From positions 9,548,001 to 9,612,000 of the forward strand of contig NZ_CP066831.1 in the NCBI RefSeq assembly GCF_016598615.1: a stretch of 64,000 nucleotides of DNA, given 5' to 3'. Below the pieces are notes generated by a model that made no database searches, was not told the DNA's origin, and was given only the letters and a program-made list of their open reading frames with translations. Origin of the DNA: Streptomyces liliifuscus. Lineage in GTDB: Bacteria > Actinomycetota > Actinomycetes > Streptomycetales > Streptomycetaceae. This document shows positions 50,783 through 61,152 of the stretch, one piece after another. A program made the position numbers and the translations under genes. Positions within the stretch are counted from its first letter, which is position 1; the number at the start of each line of letters is the position of its first letter.

Positions 50783-52897
50783 TCATTGCGCGCGCAGTGC
50801 GGCAGCGGCCGGGGCGGCGAGGCCGGTGGCCATCGTGCAGAGCTCGTCGGTGGGCCGTTCGCCGCCGACCCGCAGGCGCAGCATCTCGGCGGCCGTCTCG
50901 GTGTCCTGGCCGCTGTACTCGCGGTACTCGACGAAGACCGTGCAGGTCTTCTCGCCGTTGCCCTCCGGTACGACCAGGGCGTCGTATCCGCTGAGCCTGA
51001 CAGGGGCGCCGTCCACCGTGGACTTGGGCTCGTCGCGGAAGAAGCCCACCTCCGCCTCCAGATCGTCGACGCGGCTCTGCCACTCGCAGCTCCAGTCCGC
51101 GACGCCCACCTTCGGCACGTCGAACCTGACTCCGGGAACGACGGACAGCGCCTCGGCGTCGAGCAGTTCGCAGGCGTTCGCCCAGACCAGTGAGGCGGCC
51201 GGGTAGGCCGGGGAACGGCGGGGGACCGGGCCCCGGTTGAGGACATCGGCCGTGCTCCGGGCGGCCGCGTCGGCGACCGCGCACAGTGTCGCGTTGCCGC
51301 CGGTCACAGAGCCGTCACCCATGTTGACGCGGATGCCGACAGTCGTGCCGCCGGTGTCGCCGTCAGGATCGCCGCCGGTGTCGCCAACGGGATCACCATC
51401 GGGATCACCGTTGGGACCGCCAACGGGTGTCAGCAGCAGTCCGCACTCGTCGTCCTCCGGTGGCGCCTCCGTGATGTCGATCGCCCCGATGGTTCTGACG
51501 GGCTCCGACCTCTCGGGCGGCGAGCCCGCCCGGAGCTGGATCGACACGTCGATCCGGGTCTCGTCGTCGGGGTGGACGAGTACGTCGCAGCGGTCGAAGT
51601 TCCCGTAGTCCACGTCCAGTTCGGCCTCCCCGAACCGGCCGAGAGCACCGGTGTCGGCCAGGGCGCACAGGTCGGCGGTGTGCGGATCGCCGATCAGGGC
51701 CAGGGGTTCGATCTGCTTGCCGTGCGCGCCCTTCGAGGCGTTGTCCTTGAGTCGACTCTGGTCGGCCCCGGAGGCCGCTCGCCCGTCATCGCCGCCGTCG
51801 GGGACGACGGCGAGCCCCAAGGCCAGCGCGGCGCACACGCCGAGGGCCGCCACGATCAGCGGCCGGCGCCGACGCCATCGCGGCCGCCCGGCGGGCTTTC
51901 CAACCGAGCCGTCCGAACCACCCGGACCAGCTGAACCGCCCGAGCCGCCCGAACTGCCCGAACCAGCCGAACCGGCCAAACAATCCGACCCGCCCGACCC
52001 GCCCAAGTCGTCCGGGCTGTCAGGGGTATCGACGGCCTCCAGGAGCTGCCTGACCTCGACGGCATCGGGGCGCTGCCGCGGATCGCGCCGCAGCATGGCG
52101 GAGAGCACGGGATACAGGGCTCCCACTGCGGCGGCGTCCATCTCGACGACGCCCTGCTCGGCCTTCCAGTACCTGAGGCGTTCGCCGTCCTCCCCGTTCC
52201 CTGCCTCTCCCTCCTTGTCCGCGTCCCGTTGGTCGTCGCCCTCCTCGGACTCGCCGCCGCGGGGCGGTGAGCCGGTGACCAGCGCGTAGAGAGTCGTGGC
52301 CAGGCAGAACACGTCCGAGGCGGGTAGGGGGACGTTGCCCCGGGCCAGTTCGGGGGCGGCGTAGTCCGGAGTGAAGCTGAAGGGGCCGTTGGCCGTGATG
52401 GTCTCGGTGCCGCCGACCCGGTACGCGGCGCCGAAGTCCAGCAGCTTCGCGGTACCCCGCCGGGTGAGGCCGATGTTGGCGGGCTTGACGTCGCAGTGGA
52501 CGATGCCCGCCTCGTGCAACGCGGCCAACGCGTCCGCGAGTTGGGCGCCGATACGGGCCGCCCGTAAGGGAGACATCGGCGGTTGTCGGTCCAGGCTGCC
52601 GCCGGGCACGTACTCCGTGATGAACCAGTACGTCCCCGCACTGTCCTCGTCCTGAGGTACGGTCACCACGTCGAGCAGGGTCACCACGTGGGGATGGTCG
52701 CGGAACCTGGCCATGGCACGTGGCTCGCCCAACAGCCGTCGTACCGCGGTCTCGTGGTCGCCGTCGGTCCGCTCCGGCTTCAGGGCGACGTCCTGCCCGA
52801 CCACCGTGTCGTGGGCCAGCCACACATCGCCACTCCGCCCCGCGCCGATGACCTCCTTGAGGACGTAGCGGCCGGTCAACCGCTCTCCGGAACGCAC
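50783..52897 (-). CDS. Transmembrane Ser/Thr protein kinase
   Basis: A 704-aa protein from GTG 52897. The kinase domain (about 8-285) has GAGRSGDVW, Lys40 (VALK), HCDVKPAN at 134-141 with Cys in place of the usual Arg of HRD, and DFG at 154-156. A Gly/Ser-rich linker (about 293-331) precedes one membrane segment at about 345-365. The outside 330 residues are a two-lobed, Cys-containing domain with an Asp/Gly-rich repeat (GDPDGDPVGDTGGDPDGDTG). The HCD variant is seen in kinases that may not need activation-loop phosphorylation. Confidence 0.9.
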   Translation of the reverse strand: MRSGERLTGRYVLKEVIGAGRSGDVWLAHDTVVGQDVALKPERTDGDHETAVRRLLGEPRAMARFRDHPHVVTLLDVVTVPQDEDSAGTYWFITEYVPGGSLDRQPPMSPLRAARIGAQLADALAALHEAGIVHCDVKPANIGLTRRGTAKLLDFGAAYRVGGTETITANGPFSFTPDYAAPELARGNVPLPASDVFCLATTLYALVTGSPPRGGESEEGDDQRDADKEGEAGNGEDGERLRYWKAEQGVVEMDAAAVGALYPVLSAMLRRDPRQRPDAVEVRQLLEAVDTPDSPDDLGGSGGSDCLAGSAGSGSSGGSGGSAGPGGSDGSVGKPAGRPRWRRRRPLIVAALGVCAALALGLAVVPDGGDDGRAASGADQSRLKDNASKGAHGKQIEPLALIGDPHTADLCALADTGALGRFGEAELDVDYGNFDRCDVLVHPDDETRIDVSIQLRAGSPPERSEPVRTIGAIDITEAPPEDDECGLLLTPVGGPNGDPDGDPVGDTGGDPDGDTGGTTVGIRVNMGDGSVTGGNATLCAVADAAARSTADVLNRGPVPRRSPAYPAASLVWANACELLDAEALSVVPGVRFDVPKVGVADWSCEWQSRVDDLEAEVGFFRDEPKSTVDGAPVRLSGYDALVVPEGNGEKTCTVFVEYREYSGQDTETAAEMLRLRVGGERPTDELCTMATGLAAPAAAALRAQ
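51905..52005. repeat. Imperfect Gly/Ser codon repeat in the kinase linker
   Basis: Repeated CCGCCCGAACCG-like units code for the GGSGGS linker between kinase domain and membrane segment. Such tracts vary in length by slippage. Confidence 0.7.
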
Positions 52898-53061
52898 AGT
52901 TCCCCCTCACCCCGAGTCCCCGACGCATGCGACCACAGGGCCGCACACGTGATTCGAACCTACTGCGTGTGGCGATCAGTACGCAGGGTCTGCGCGGAGC
53001 CTGCATCGGACGTCCGCATGCGTAGAGGTTGTGGGGCCGGCGGAGAAGTCCCGGAACGAGA

Positions 53062-53098
53062 ACGTCCGGGCCGGCCCTGTGAGGGCCGGCCCGGACGT
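53062..53098 (-). terminator. Strong hairpin terminator after katG
   Basis: A perfect 16-bp stem: ACGTCCGGGCCGGCCC (53062-53077) with its exact complement at 53083-53098 around TGTGA. It lies 13 bp beyond the katG stop. Confidence 0.9.
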
Positions 53099-53111
53099 CA
53101 CGATGAACCGA

Positions 53112-55334
<2,223 letters not shown>

Positions 55335-55367
55335 GAGAGTCCTTCCGAACTGGGTGGATCACGGTGC

Positions 55368-55805
55368 TCAGGAACTGCGGCTGGTGGAACAGGCGGGGCA
55401 CAGGCCCCAGTAGATGACCTCGGCCTCGTCGATCGCGAAGCCGCGGTCGTCGGACGCGGTCAGGCAGGGGGCGTGGCCGACCGCGCAGTCGACGTCGGCG
55501 ACGACGCCGCACGAACGGCACACGAGGTGGTGGTGGTTGTCTCCGACACGTCCCTCGAACCGGGCCGGGCTGCCGGGCGGTTCGAGGCGGCGTATGAGTC
55601 CCGCCGCGGTGAGTGCGTGGAGGGCCTCGTACACGGCTTGGAGGGAGATGTGGCCCACGCGGTCGCGTACCCCGGAGGCGATCGCCTCGACTCCGAGGTG
55701 GTCGCCGCTGCGGACGGTTTCGAGCAGTGCGACGCGGGCGGCCGTCACCCGCAGGCCGACACCGCGCAGCTCCTCGGCGGTGGTCGGAGTACGGGGTGTG
55801 GTCAT
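55368..55805 (-). CDS. Fur-family peroxide-responsive repressor (FurA/CatR type)
   Basis: A 145-aa metalloregulator. The N-terminal winged helix (LRVTAARVALLETV, then HISLQAVYEALHALTAAGLI) is followed by the metal-binding region GDNHHHLVCRSCG and a second Cys pair CPAC. Streptomyces homologues directly before katG (FurS, FurA, CatR) repress katG and themselves and lose DNA binding when oxidised. The same layout here makes that role very likely. Confidence 0.93.
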   Translation of the reverse strand: MTTPRTPTTAEELRGVGLRVTAARVALLETVRSGDHLGVEAIASGVRDRVGHISLQAVYEALHALTAAGLIRRLEPPGSPARFEGRVGDNHHHLVCRSCGVVADVDCAVGHAPCLTASDDRGFAIDEAEVIYWGLCPACSTSRSS

Positions 55806-55813
55806 GGCGCCAA

Positions 55814-55842
55814 ACCTAGCGTCCTAAACACGAACAGTTCAA
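55814..55842 (-). promoter_or_regulatory. Promoter of the fur-katG unit
   Basis: On the minus strand, TTGAAC (55842-55837) and CTAGGT (55819-55814) are separated by 17 bp. The -10 lies only 8 bp from the ATG, so the message would be leaderless or nearly so. The fur-type protein is expected to bind here. Confidence 0.6.
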
Positions 55843-55908
55843 GAAAGCGAAGGTTCCAAGTTTGGTAAGTCCTGCCCAACGGACCATGGAGAACAGATCG
55901 TCGAGCCC

Positions 55909-55929
55909 GTCACCATCTTGACGGGTGAC
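55909..55929. promoter_or_regulatory. Shared 21-bp inverted repeat, copy A
   Basis: Arms GTCACC and GGTGAC around a 9-bp centre; 19 of 21 bases match copy B at 58251-58271 next to the CGNR gene. A TTGACG at 55919-55924 inside it could be the -35 of the small-protein promoter. It lies 115 bp upstream of the small gene. Confidence 0.7.
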
Positions 55930-56044
55930 GAAAGCTCCTGCGATCATCATCACCTGTTCAGCAGGTGACGCGAGCGGGCCGGATGGCGCCGCCCTCGCCG
56001 CGATCGGAACCGGATCGCACCCGGATCGAACCCAGGAGGACGAG

Positions 56045-56221
56045 ATGGCGCATCAGGAGAACGCTCCGGACACCGCCCAGGTTGCACGCCGTGCGCGGTT
56101 CGGCACGCTGCCGGAGCGCGTCAGTACGGCGGACATGGTCGAGGAGAAGCCGGCGACCGTGCCGGACCCGGCGAGGGACACGTACAACTCCGACGAGTGG
56201 CTCGTCCGTACGTGCCTGTGA
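56045..56221 (+). CDS. 58-aa small protein, function unknown
   Basis: ATG 56045 follows a strong AGGAGGACGAG site; an upstream in-frame ATG at 55925 lies inside the inverted repeat and has no ribosome site. The sequence is polar: VARRARFGTLPERVSTADMV in the middle and DTYNSDEWLVRTCL at the end, with one C-terminal cysteine. There is no signal peptide or membrane segment. It looks like a conserved Streptomyces-type small protein, but I know no function. The inverted repeat shared with the CGNR gene suggests it is that regulator's target. Confidence 0.72.
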   Translation: MAHQENAPDTAQVARRARFGTLPERVSTADMVEEKPATVPDPARDTYNSDEWLVRTCL

Positions 56222-56294
56222 GTCCGGTCGACCGCGCGGCGGGCCTCGACGTCGGCGACGTACGCTTGCTCATACCTCCGAGGGGAAGCGGATC

Positions 56295-56963
56295 ATGACC
56301 ACACCGCGGGACTTGTTGATCGTTGCCATGGATGGGGAATCCGGCCGCCCCGCGGACCGGGGAAGCCTGTCTCTCGCGCTCGCCGGGGCCGAGGTCGTCG
56401 ACCTCCTCGGTGCCCGGGCCGTCGCCCTGGACGGCGACCGTGTCGTGCCCGGCGACCTGCCCTCGCTCGACGACCCCCTGCTGCGTGAGGCCGCGTCGTC
56501 GCTCGTCCGCCAGGCGCCGTACGAGTCGGTGGAGGACTGGCTGTGGCGCCGGGGCCGTGATCTGTCCTCGGCCTATGTGACCGCCTTCGAGACGGAGGGC
56601 CAGCTCACTCGGCAACGCCGACGTCTGGTGTCCTTCCGGGCCGGTGACCTGGCTCTCGTCGATTCCCCCGCCCGCCGCGGGGCCGTCGATCGCTGGGAGT
56701 CGCACGAGCCCGTTCTGGTCGCTCTCGCGACGGCCGCCGGACTGTACGGCGAGCCGTTCGACGAGACCGAGGCCGCCGAGGACTCACCGAACACGCCGGA
56801 CTCCCCGAGCACGCCGGACACCTCGGACGCCCTGGACATCGCCGACGACGCGGTGGCGACGGTACTGGCCGCGGTCAACGACGCGGTGATGGAACTGGAA
56901 GCCGTTCGGCAGCGCCGGTCCATCGAGGACGCGGCCTTCGACAACGTCTGGCGCGGCCTGTGA
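56295..56963 (+). CDS. GPP34/GOLPH3-like protein
   Basis: A 222-aa protein. The pattern DLLIVAMDGESGRP, then a helical run with LALAGAEVVDLLGARAVALD and the central PYESVEDWLWRRGRDLSSAY, fits the GPP34 phosphoprotein family common in Streptomyces. Eukaryotic members bind phosphoinositide at the Golgi; the bacterial role is not known. An acidic, Pro/Ser/Thr-rich insertion (about 155-177) precedes a final helix. It starts 73 bp after the small protein. Confidence 0.8.
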   Translation: MTTPRDLLIVAMDGESGRPADRGSLSLALAGAEVVDLLGARAVALDGDRVVPGDLPSLDDPLLREAASSLVRQAPYESVEDWLWRRGRDLSSAYVTAFETEGQLTRQRRRLVSFRAGDLALVDSPARRGAVDRWESHEPVLVALATAAGLYGEPFDETEAAEDSPNTPDSPSTPDTSDALDIADDAVATVLAAVNDAVMELEAVRQRRSIEDAAFDNVWRGL

Positions 56964-57010
56964 CGCGAGCCCGGGCCGGAGCGCCCGTGGGGGACCGGTC
57001 GACGGGGTAA

Positions 57011-57028
57011 ATAGTCGATCGGTCGTAT
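57011..57028. promoter_or_regulatory. NemR-like operator before the TetR gene
   Basis: ATAGTCGATCGGTCGTAT lies 10 bp before the start codon and contains the CGATCGGTC core of the known NemR box. It is imperfect as a palindrome. Autoregulation is inferred. Confidence 0.5.
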
Positions 57029-57037
57029 ATTGGCCGT

Positions 57038-57640
57038 ATGGGACGGACCAGCAACGCCAGGGAGAAGATCCTCACGGCTGCGGAGTCACTCATCGGGCAG
57101 CGGGGTTACTCGGCCCTCGGCACTGCCGAGATCTGCAAGGTCGCGGGCGTGCCGAAGGGCAGCTTCTACTACTTCTTCGAGACCAAGGAAGCGCTCGCCC
57201 TGGCTGTTCTCGACGAGCACTGGGAGACCCAGAGCGCCGACTGGAGCCGCGTCCTGCGCGGCGGCGGTGAGCCGCTCCAGCGGCTGCGGCAGCTGTTCGA
57301 GGAGACCGAGGCGGGCCAGCGTGCCGGACAGCAGAGCTGTGGGACCGTCTCGGGGTGCCTGTTCGGGAACCTGACACTTGAGCTGAGCAACCAGACCGAG
57401 GCGGTTCGTTCGCGTCTGCAAGGAATCTTCGACGCTCAGGTCGACATGGTCGAGGAGGTCGTCGCCGAGGCCGCGGAGCGCGGCGAGATCGCCATCGGCG
57501 ACCCCCGCGAGGCCGCCCGGTCCGTCGTCGCGCAACTCGAGGGCCAGGTGCTCTTCGCCAAGCTCTACAACGACCCCCAGCGCCTCGACGTCCTGTGGAG
57601 GAACTGCCTCGCCATCCTCGGGGCCCGGTTGCCGGCGTAG
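57038..57640 (+). CDS. TetR-family regulator, NemR-like
   Basis: A 200-aa repressor. The helix-turn-helix is LGTAEICKVAGVPKGSFYYF (27-46), and the C-terminal domain holds QQSCGTVSGCLFGNLTLELS. Cys107 of SGCL matches the redox/electrophile-sensing cysteine of NemR, and Cys101 is close by. NemR-type proteins release DNA when modified by quinones, aldehydes or hypochlorite. No oxidoreductase target is adjacent; the gene is convergent with the CGNR gene. The function is inferred from that cysteine and the operator. Confidence 0.88.
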   Translation: MGRTSNAREKILTAAESLIGQRGYSALGTAEICKVAGVPKGSFYYFFETKEALALAVLDEHWETQSADWSRVLRGGGEPLQRLRQLFEETEAGQRAGQQSCGTVSGCLFGNLTLELSNQTEAVRSRLQGIFDAQVDMVEEVVAEAAERGEIAIGDPREAARSVVAQLEGQVLFAKLYNDPQRLDVLWRNCLAILGARLPA

Positions 57641-57686
57641 GCCGCGGGTGCTCCCTGCGGTACGAGAACCTCGGGATCCCCGTGTC

Positions 57687-58250
57687 TCAGCCGACCGTGG
57701 TTGTCTGTGCCTGCTTCCTGCGGGCGCGGTAGGCCGCGGCCTTGACCTTGTTCCCGCACGACTCCATGCCGCACCACTGCCGGCGCACACCGCGCGACCG
57801 GTCGATGTAGACGCGGGTGCATTCGGGATTGCCGCACTCCTTCAGCAGCGGAACATCGGGTCCGCCGAGGACTTCGACGGCCTGGCGCGCCACGCTGGCC
57901 AGCGCCTCTTCGGGCGTCGCGGCCGTCCATCGCCCCGCCGCGGTGAGTTGGGGCGTCGCGGAGGGCTTGCGGGCCGCGCCGTTCACCGCGGCGAGCGCCT
58001 CTTCGTCGTAGGCCTCGCCGAGCCGCCGGGCGGTGATCAGGGCGTAGACGGCCTCCCGTACGGCGATCGCCTGCTCGACGTCGGCCTCCCGGCTGGGGGA
58101 GACGGCGTCGACGACTCCGGACTCGACGTACCATGCCTCCAGTCGGTCCGGCGACACGAGCGTCTCGAACCGGAGCGTGCGGCGGGCCCGGAGCGTGGCC
58201 GCGAAGTCGAGCGCGGGGTTCCCGCAGAAGAAGGCATGATCCAGATTCAC
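57687..58250 (-). CDS. CGNR zinc-finger (ABATE-domain) regulator
   Basis: A 187-aa protein from GTG 58250. The N-terminal part (HAFFCGNPALDFAATLRARR) is the ABATE domain, and the C-terminal zinc finger is LLKECGNPECTRVYID, then RRQWCGMESCGNKVKAAAYR with four cysteines and the CGN-(K/R) signature. Such proteins are putative DNA-binding regulators. The start codon directly abuts a 21-bp inverted repeat, and the same repeat lies upstream of the 58-aa protein gene. The message would be leaderless. An effector is unknown. Confidence 0.88.
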   Translation of the reverse strand: MNLDHAFFCGNPALDFAATLRARRTLRFETLVSPDRLEAWYVESGVVDAVSPSREADVEQAIAVREAVYALITARRLGEAYDEEALAAVNGAARKPSATPQLTAAGRWTAATPEEALASVARQAVEVLGGPDVPLLKECGNPECTRVYIDRSRGVRRQWCGMESCGNKVKAAAYRARRKQAQTTTVG

Positions 58251-58271
58251 GTCACCATTTTGACCGGTGAC
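58251..58271. promoter_or_regulatory. Shared 21-bp inverted repeat, copy B
   Basis: GTCACC and GGTGAC arms around a 9-bp centre, beginning one base before the CGNR start codon. Its near-identity to copy A at 55909-55929 makes chance unlikely. Confidence 0.75.
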
Positions 58272-58347
58272 ACTGGGGCGGGGCAAGAGAGGCAGGCAAG
58301 GGAGGCAGGCAAGGGGAGGAGGCGGCAAGGGGGACAGACGCGGGCGG

Positions 58348-60222
58348 TCACTGATCAGGCCGGTTATGGTCGGGCTGCTGCTGTTTCTTCGGGATCTGTT
58401 GCTCGAACCAGACGACCTTGCCCGTGCTGAGCCTCGTAGCGCCCCAGCGTTGCGCGAGCTGGTCGACGAGGAAGAGGCCCCGGCCGCCCTCGTCGCCCGG
58501 CTGGGCCTGCCGCATCCGGGGCACCTGGGACGAGTCGTCGGTCACCTCGCAGCGCAGGACGTCGGTGCGCAGCAGCCGCAGCGCGATGGGCCGTGAGGCG
58601 AAACGGACGGCGTTCGTCACCACCTCGCTGACCATGAGTTCCGTCGGGTCGAGCATCGATTCCAGGCCCCAGCGGCGAAGTGCCCTGCGGGTCAGACGGC
58701 GGGCCTGTCCGGCGGTCAGCGGGTGGGGGTCCAGGTGCCAGTACCCCACGCTGTCCGGAGGGAAGCCCTCGAACCGGGCCGTGAGCAGCGCGATGTCGTC
58801 GTCCCGGGAGCCCGGGACCATGACGCCCAGGATGTGGTCGCAGAGCACTTCGAGCGAGGGCGCGGAGCGTCCGCCCGCCGCGGTTCGGAGACTGGCGCGC
58901 AGGGCCTCGACGCCTGTTCCCACGTCCGTCTCGCGCGACTCGACGAGGCCGTCGGTGTAGAGGAGAAGGGTCGCTCCGGTGGGCGCGTGCATCTCCACGG
59001 ACTCGAAGTCGACGCCGCCGACACCGATGGGGGCGGCCGGTGGAACGCGCAGGACCTCGCCGTGGCCGTCCGGGTGCAGGAGCACCGCGGGCGGGTGGCC
59101 GGCGTTCGCGATGAGCAGCCGGTGCGAGATCGGGTCGTAGATCGCGTAGAGACAGGTGGCGATGTGGTCGCTGCCGAGGCGCTGGGCCTGCTCGTCCAGA
59201 TGGTGCAGGACCTCGTCCGGAGGCAGGTCGAGCCCGGCGAGCGTCTGCACGATGGTGCGCAGCTGGCCCATGATCGCGGCGGACGTCATGGAATGCCCCA
59301 TGACATCCCCGACGATCAGTGCGACGCGGTTGCCGGGCAGTGGAATCGCGTCGTACCAGTCGCCCCCGACCTGGGCGGTCTTCGAGGCGGGCAGATAGCG
59401 GCTGGCCAGCCGGATCCCGGTGGGCTCGGGCAGTGACGACGGGAGCATGGTGTGCTGCAACGTGTCCGCGACGGAGGCCTCGTGTCCGTACATCACCGCC
59501 TTCTGTACGCCGATGGCGGTGTGCGTCGCGAGCTGTGAGGCCACGAGCAGGTCGTCGCGCGTGAAGGGCGACCGGTCGGGCCGGCGCAGGAGGACGACCG
59601 TCCCCATGGCGTGCCGACGGCCGTGCAGCGGCGCGATGATCAGCCTGCGCCCCGGCGGAATCGCCTCCGGCACCTTCGCCAGGGGCCCGAGCAGTTCGGC
59701 CACCGCGGGCGCGATCCCCGGCGCGTCACCGAAGGCGGGCCGTCCGGCGAGCAGCAGCTTCGAGAGGCGGCCGGCGATGTCCGGCCGCACGCGCTCGGCG
59801 ATGTCCGAGTGCAGGGGATGGGTCTTGAGCAGGGTTGACCGGGCGGTGGTGGACTCTTCCGGCTTCCTGCTGACGCTGTGCAGCTGCAGGACGACGGGCG
59901 CGGTCGACTTCTCGTCCCCGACGGGGAGCGGATCGTGCAGATGGACGATGATCGCGTCCGCGAAGGCCGGGACGGCCGCCCGCCGCAGTTCGCGGAGCGT
60001 CTCGTCGAGATCCATCCCGCGGGCGATCCGCCGGGTCGCCACGTCCAAATACTGGAGCCTGTCGGTCTGCGCTCCGCCCCCGTCAGGGATCGGGTCCGGG
60101 TCCGGAGGGTTGTCCGGTCCCGGGTCCCGGGAGCCCCTGCCCTCCGCACGGCGGCCGTGCGGAGGGGGCGGCTGGGGGGTCCGGGTGACCCGCGGGCCCT
60201 TGGGGGTGGGGTGCTCCGTCAC
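58348..60222 (-). CDS. SpoIIE-type PP2C phosphatase fused to GAF and anti-sigma ATPase domains
   Basis: A 624-aa soluble protein from GTG 60222. After a disordered Pro-rich start, a GAF domain spans about 60-245. The PP2C/SpoIIE domain follows with VGGDWYDAIPLP and VGDVMGHSMTSAAIMGQLR (metal Asp residues) and ends LYTDGLVESRETDV and SRDDDIALLTARF. The last 120 residues are a RsbW-like HATPase (MVSEVVTNAVRFASRP, GDEGGRGLFLVDQLAQRWG). Such proteins switch anti-sigma antagonists by dephosphorylation in Streptomyces stress and development. No sigma gene is adjacent. Confidence 0.93.
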   Translation of the reverse strand: MTEHPTPKGPRVTRTPQPPPPHGRRAEGRGSRDPGPDNPPDPDPIPDGGGAQTDRLQYLDVATRRIARGMDLDETLRELRRAAVPAFADAIIVHLHDPLPVGDEKSTAPVVLQLHSVSRKPEESTTARSTLLKTHPLHSDIAERVRPDIAGRLSKLLLAGRPAFGDAPGIAPAVAELLGPLAKVPEAIPPGRRLIIAPLHGRRHAMGTVVLLRRPDRSPFTRDDLLVASQLATHTAIGVQKAVMYGHEASVADTLQHTMLPSSLPEPTGIRLASRYLPASKTAQVGGDWYDAIPLPGNRVALIVGDVMGHSMTSAAIMGQLRTIVQTLAGLDLPPDEVLHHLDEQAQRLGSDHIATCLYAIYDPISHRLLIANAGHPPAVLLHPDGHGEVLRVPPAAPIGVGGVDFESVEMHAPTGATLLLYTDGLVESRETDVGTGVEALRASLRTAAGGRSAPSLEVLCDHILGVMVPGSRDDDIALLTARFEGFPPDSVGYWHLDPHPLTAGQARRLTRRALRRWGLESMLDPTELMVSEVVTNAVRFASRPIALRLLRTDVLRCEVTDDSSQVPRMRQAQPGDEGGRGLFLVDQLAQRWGATRLSTGKVVWFEQQIPKKQQQPDHNRPDQ

Positions 60223-60273
60223 GCGTTTCGTCCCGTCGGTGGGCCGCGGTCCGCGGTGAAGGGTCGTGCCTGT

Positions 60274-60954
60274 TCAGTCGTGCCGTCGGCAGCAGAGGAA
60301 GACCTGTTCCTCGGGCGGGACGTCGGCGACTGCCGGGGCGTAGGTGTAGGAGGCCTCCTTGACGATCTCGAAGCCACCGGCCTCGATGACCTTGTGCAGG
60401 TCTTCCAGCACGTATCCGGAAACCCGGATCGTGTTTCCGAGGAACGGGATCGCGTAGTTGTCCACATCGGCCTCGACCATCGAGAGGACGAAGAGACCAC
60501 CGGGAACCAGCAGGTGGCGGATCGTCTGCAGCGCGAGGGGAATCTCCACGCGGGGCAGCATCAGCAAGGAGAAGAAGGCGGCGACGGCGTCGAAACGGCC
60601 GAGGTCGTGCGGGCCGCCGGGGCGCAGGTCGGCGATGTCCAGCTGGTGGAACGTCGCCTCGGGAACGTACTCCCTGGCGAGCTGCACCATCCTGCGCGAC
60701 AGGTCGACGCCCACCACCTCGAAGCCGGCGTCCGTCAGCTGGCGCGTGGTCGGCACTCCGGTGCCGCAGCCGAGGTCGAGCATTCGCGAACCCGCCGGCA
60801 GCGAGTCGATCAGCCATTCTCCGGCGGAGAGCTGGCCCTCCTTGTGCGGGAAAGCCTCGTCGTAACGGTCGCCGATGGCGTCAAAGGCTTCGGCCTGACC
60901 GCTGCGGTCAAACCGAATGCTCTCGTAGTCAGCGCCATTGCTCATCCTGGTCAC
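60274..60954 (-). CDS. Class I SAM-dependent methyltransferase
   Basis: A 226-aa protein. Motif I is MLDLGCGTGVPTTRQL, motif II VVGVDLSRRMVQLAR and motif III LLVPGGLFVLSMVE, with RFDAVAAFFSLLMLPR between. GTG 60954 has AAAGG at good spacing; ATG 60945 is an alternative. The substrate is unknown. It is 51 bp upstream of the SpoIIE-type gene on the same strand and divergent from the paa operon. Confidence 0.86.
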   Translation of the reverse strand: MTRMSNGADYESIRFDRSGQAEAFDAIGDRYDEAFPHKEGQLSAGEWLIDSLPAGSRMLDLGCGTGVPTTRQLTDAGFEVVGVDLSRRMVQLAREYVPEATFHQLDIADLRPGGPHDLGRFDAVAAFFSLLMLPRVEIPLALQTIRHLLVPGGLFVLSMVEADVDNYAIPFLGNTIRVSGYVLEDLHKVIEAGGFEIVKEASYTYAPAVADVPPEEQVFLCCRRHD

Positions 60955-61118
60955 GAAAGTAGCCTTTCGTAGCTCAAATTGAATTATTCCACAATCGCAT
61001 GATCGGCGGTCGCGGGTGAATCCAGGTCTTCACGGGCCGGCAGCCGCACGCCCGTGACTCACGCCGCCCCTGATCGTGCCCGGGTCTTGCCCGGTCGGCG
61101 GAAACACGTCACACTGAT

Positions 61119-61136
61119 ACCGAACGAATGGTCGGT
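61119..61136. promoter_or_regulatory. PaaR-like operator upstream of paaA
   Basis: ACCGA and TCGGT arms around an 8-bp centre (ACCGAACGAATGGTCGGT), 16 bp before the paaA ATG. It resembles the boxes of TetR-type PaaR regulators of actinobacterial phenylacetate genes. No paaR gene lies in the window. Confidence 0.6.
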
Positions 61137-61152
61137 TGGGAAGCTGGTATCG

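Noticed and set aside
58284..58336. Purine-rich GGCAGGCAAGG repeats as a functional element
   Set aside because: Short, irregular and in a small intergenic gap; no support for function.
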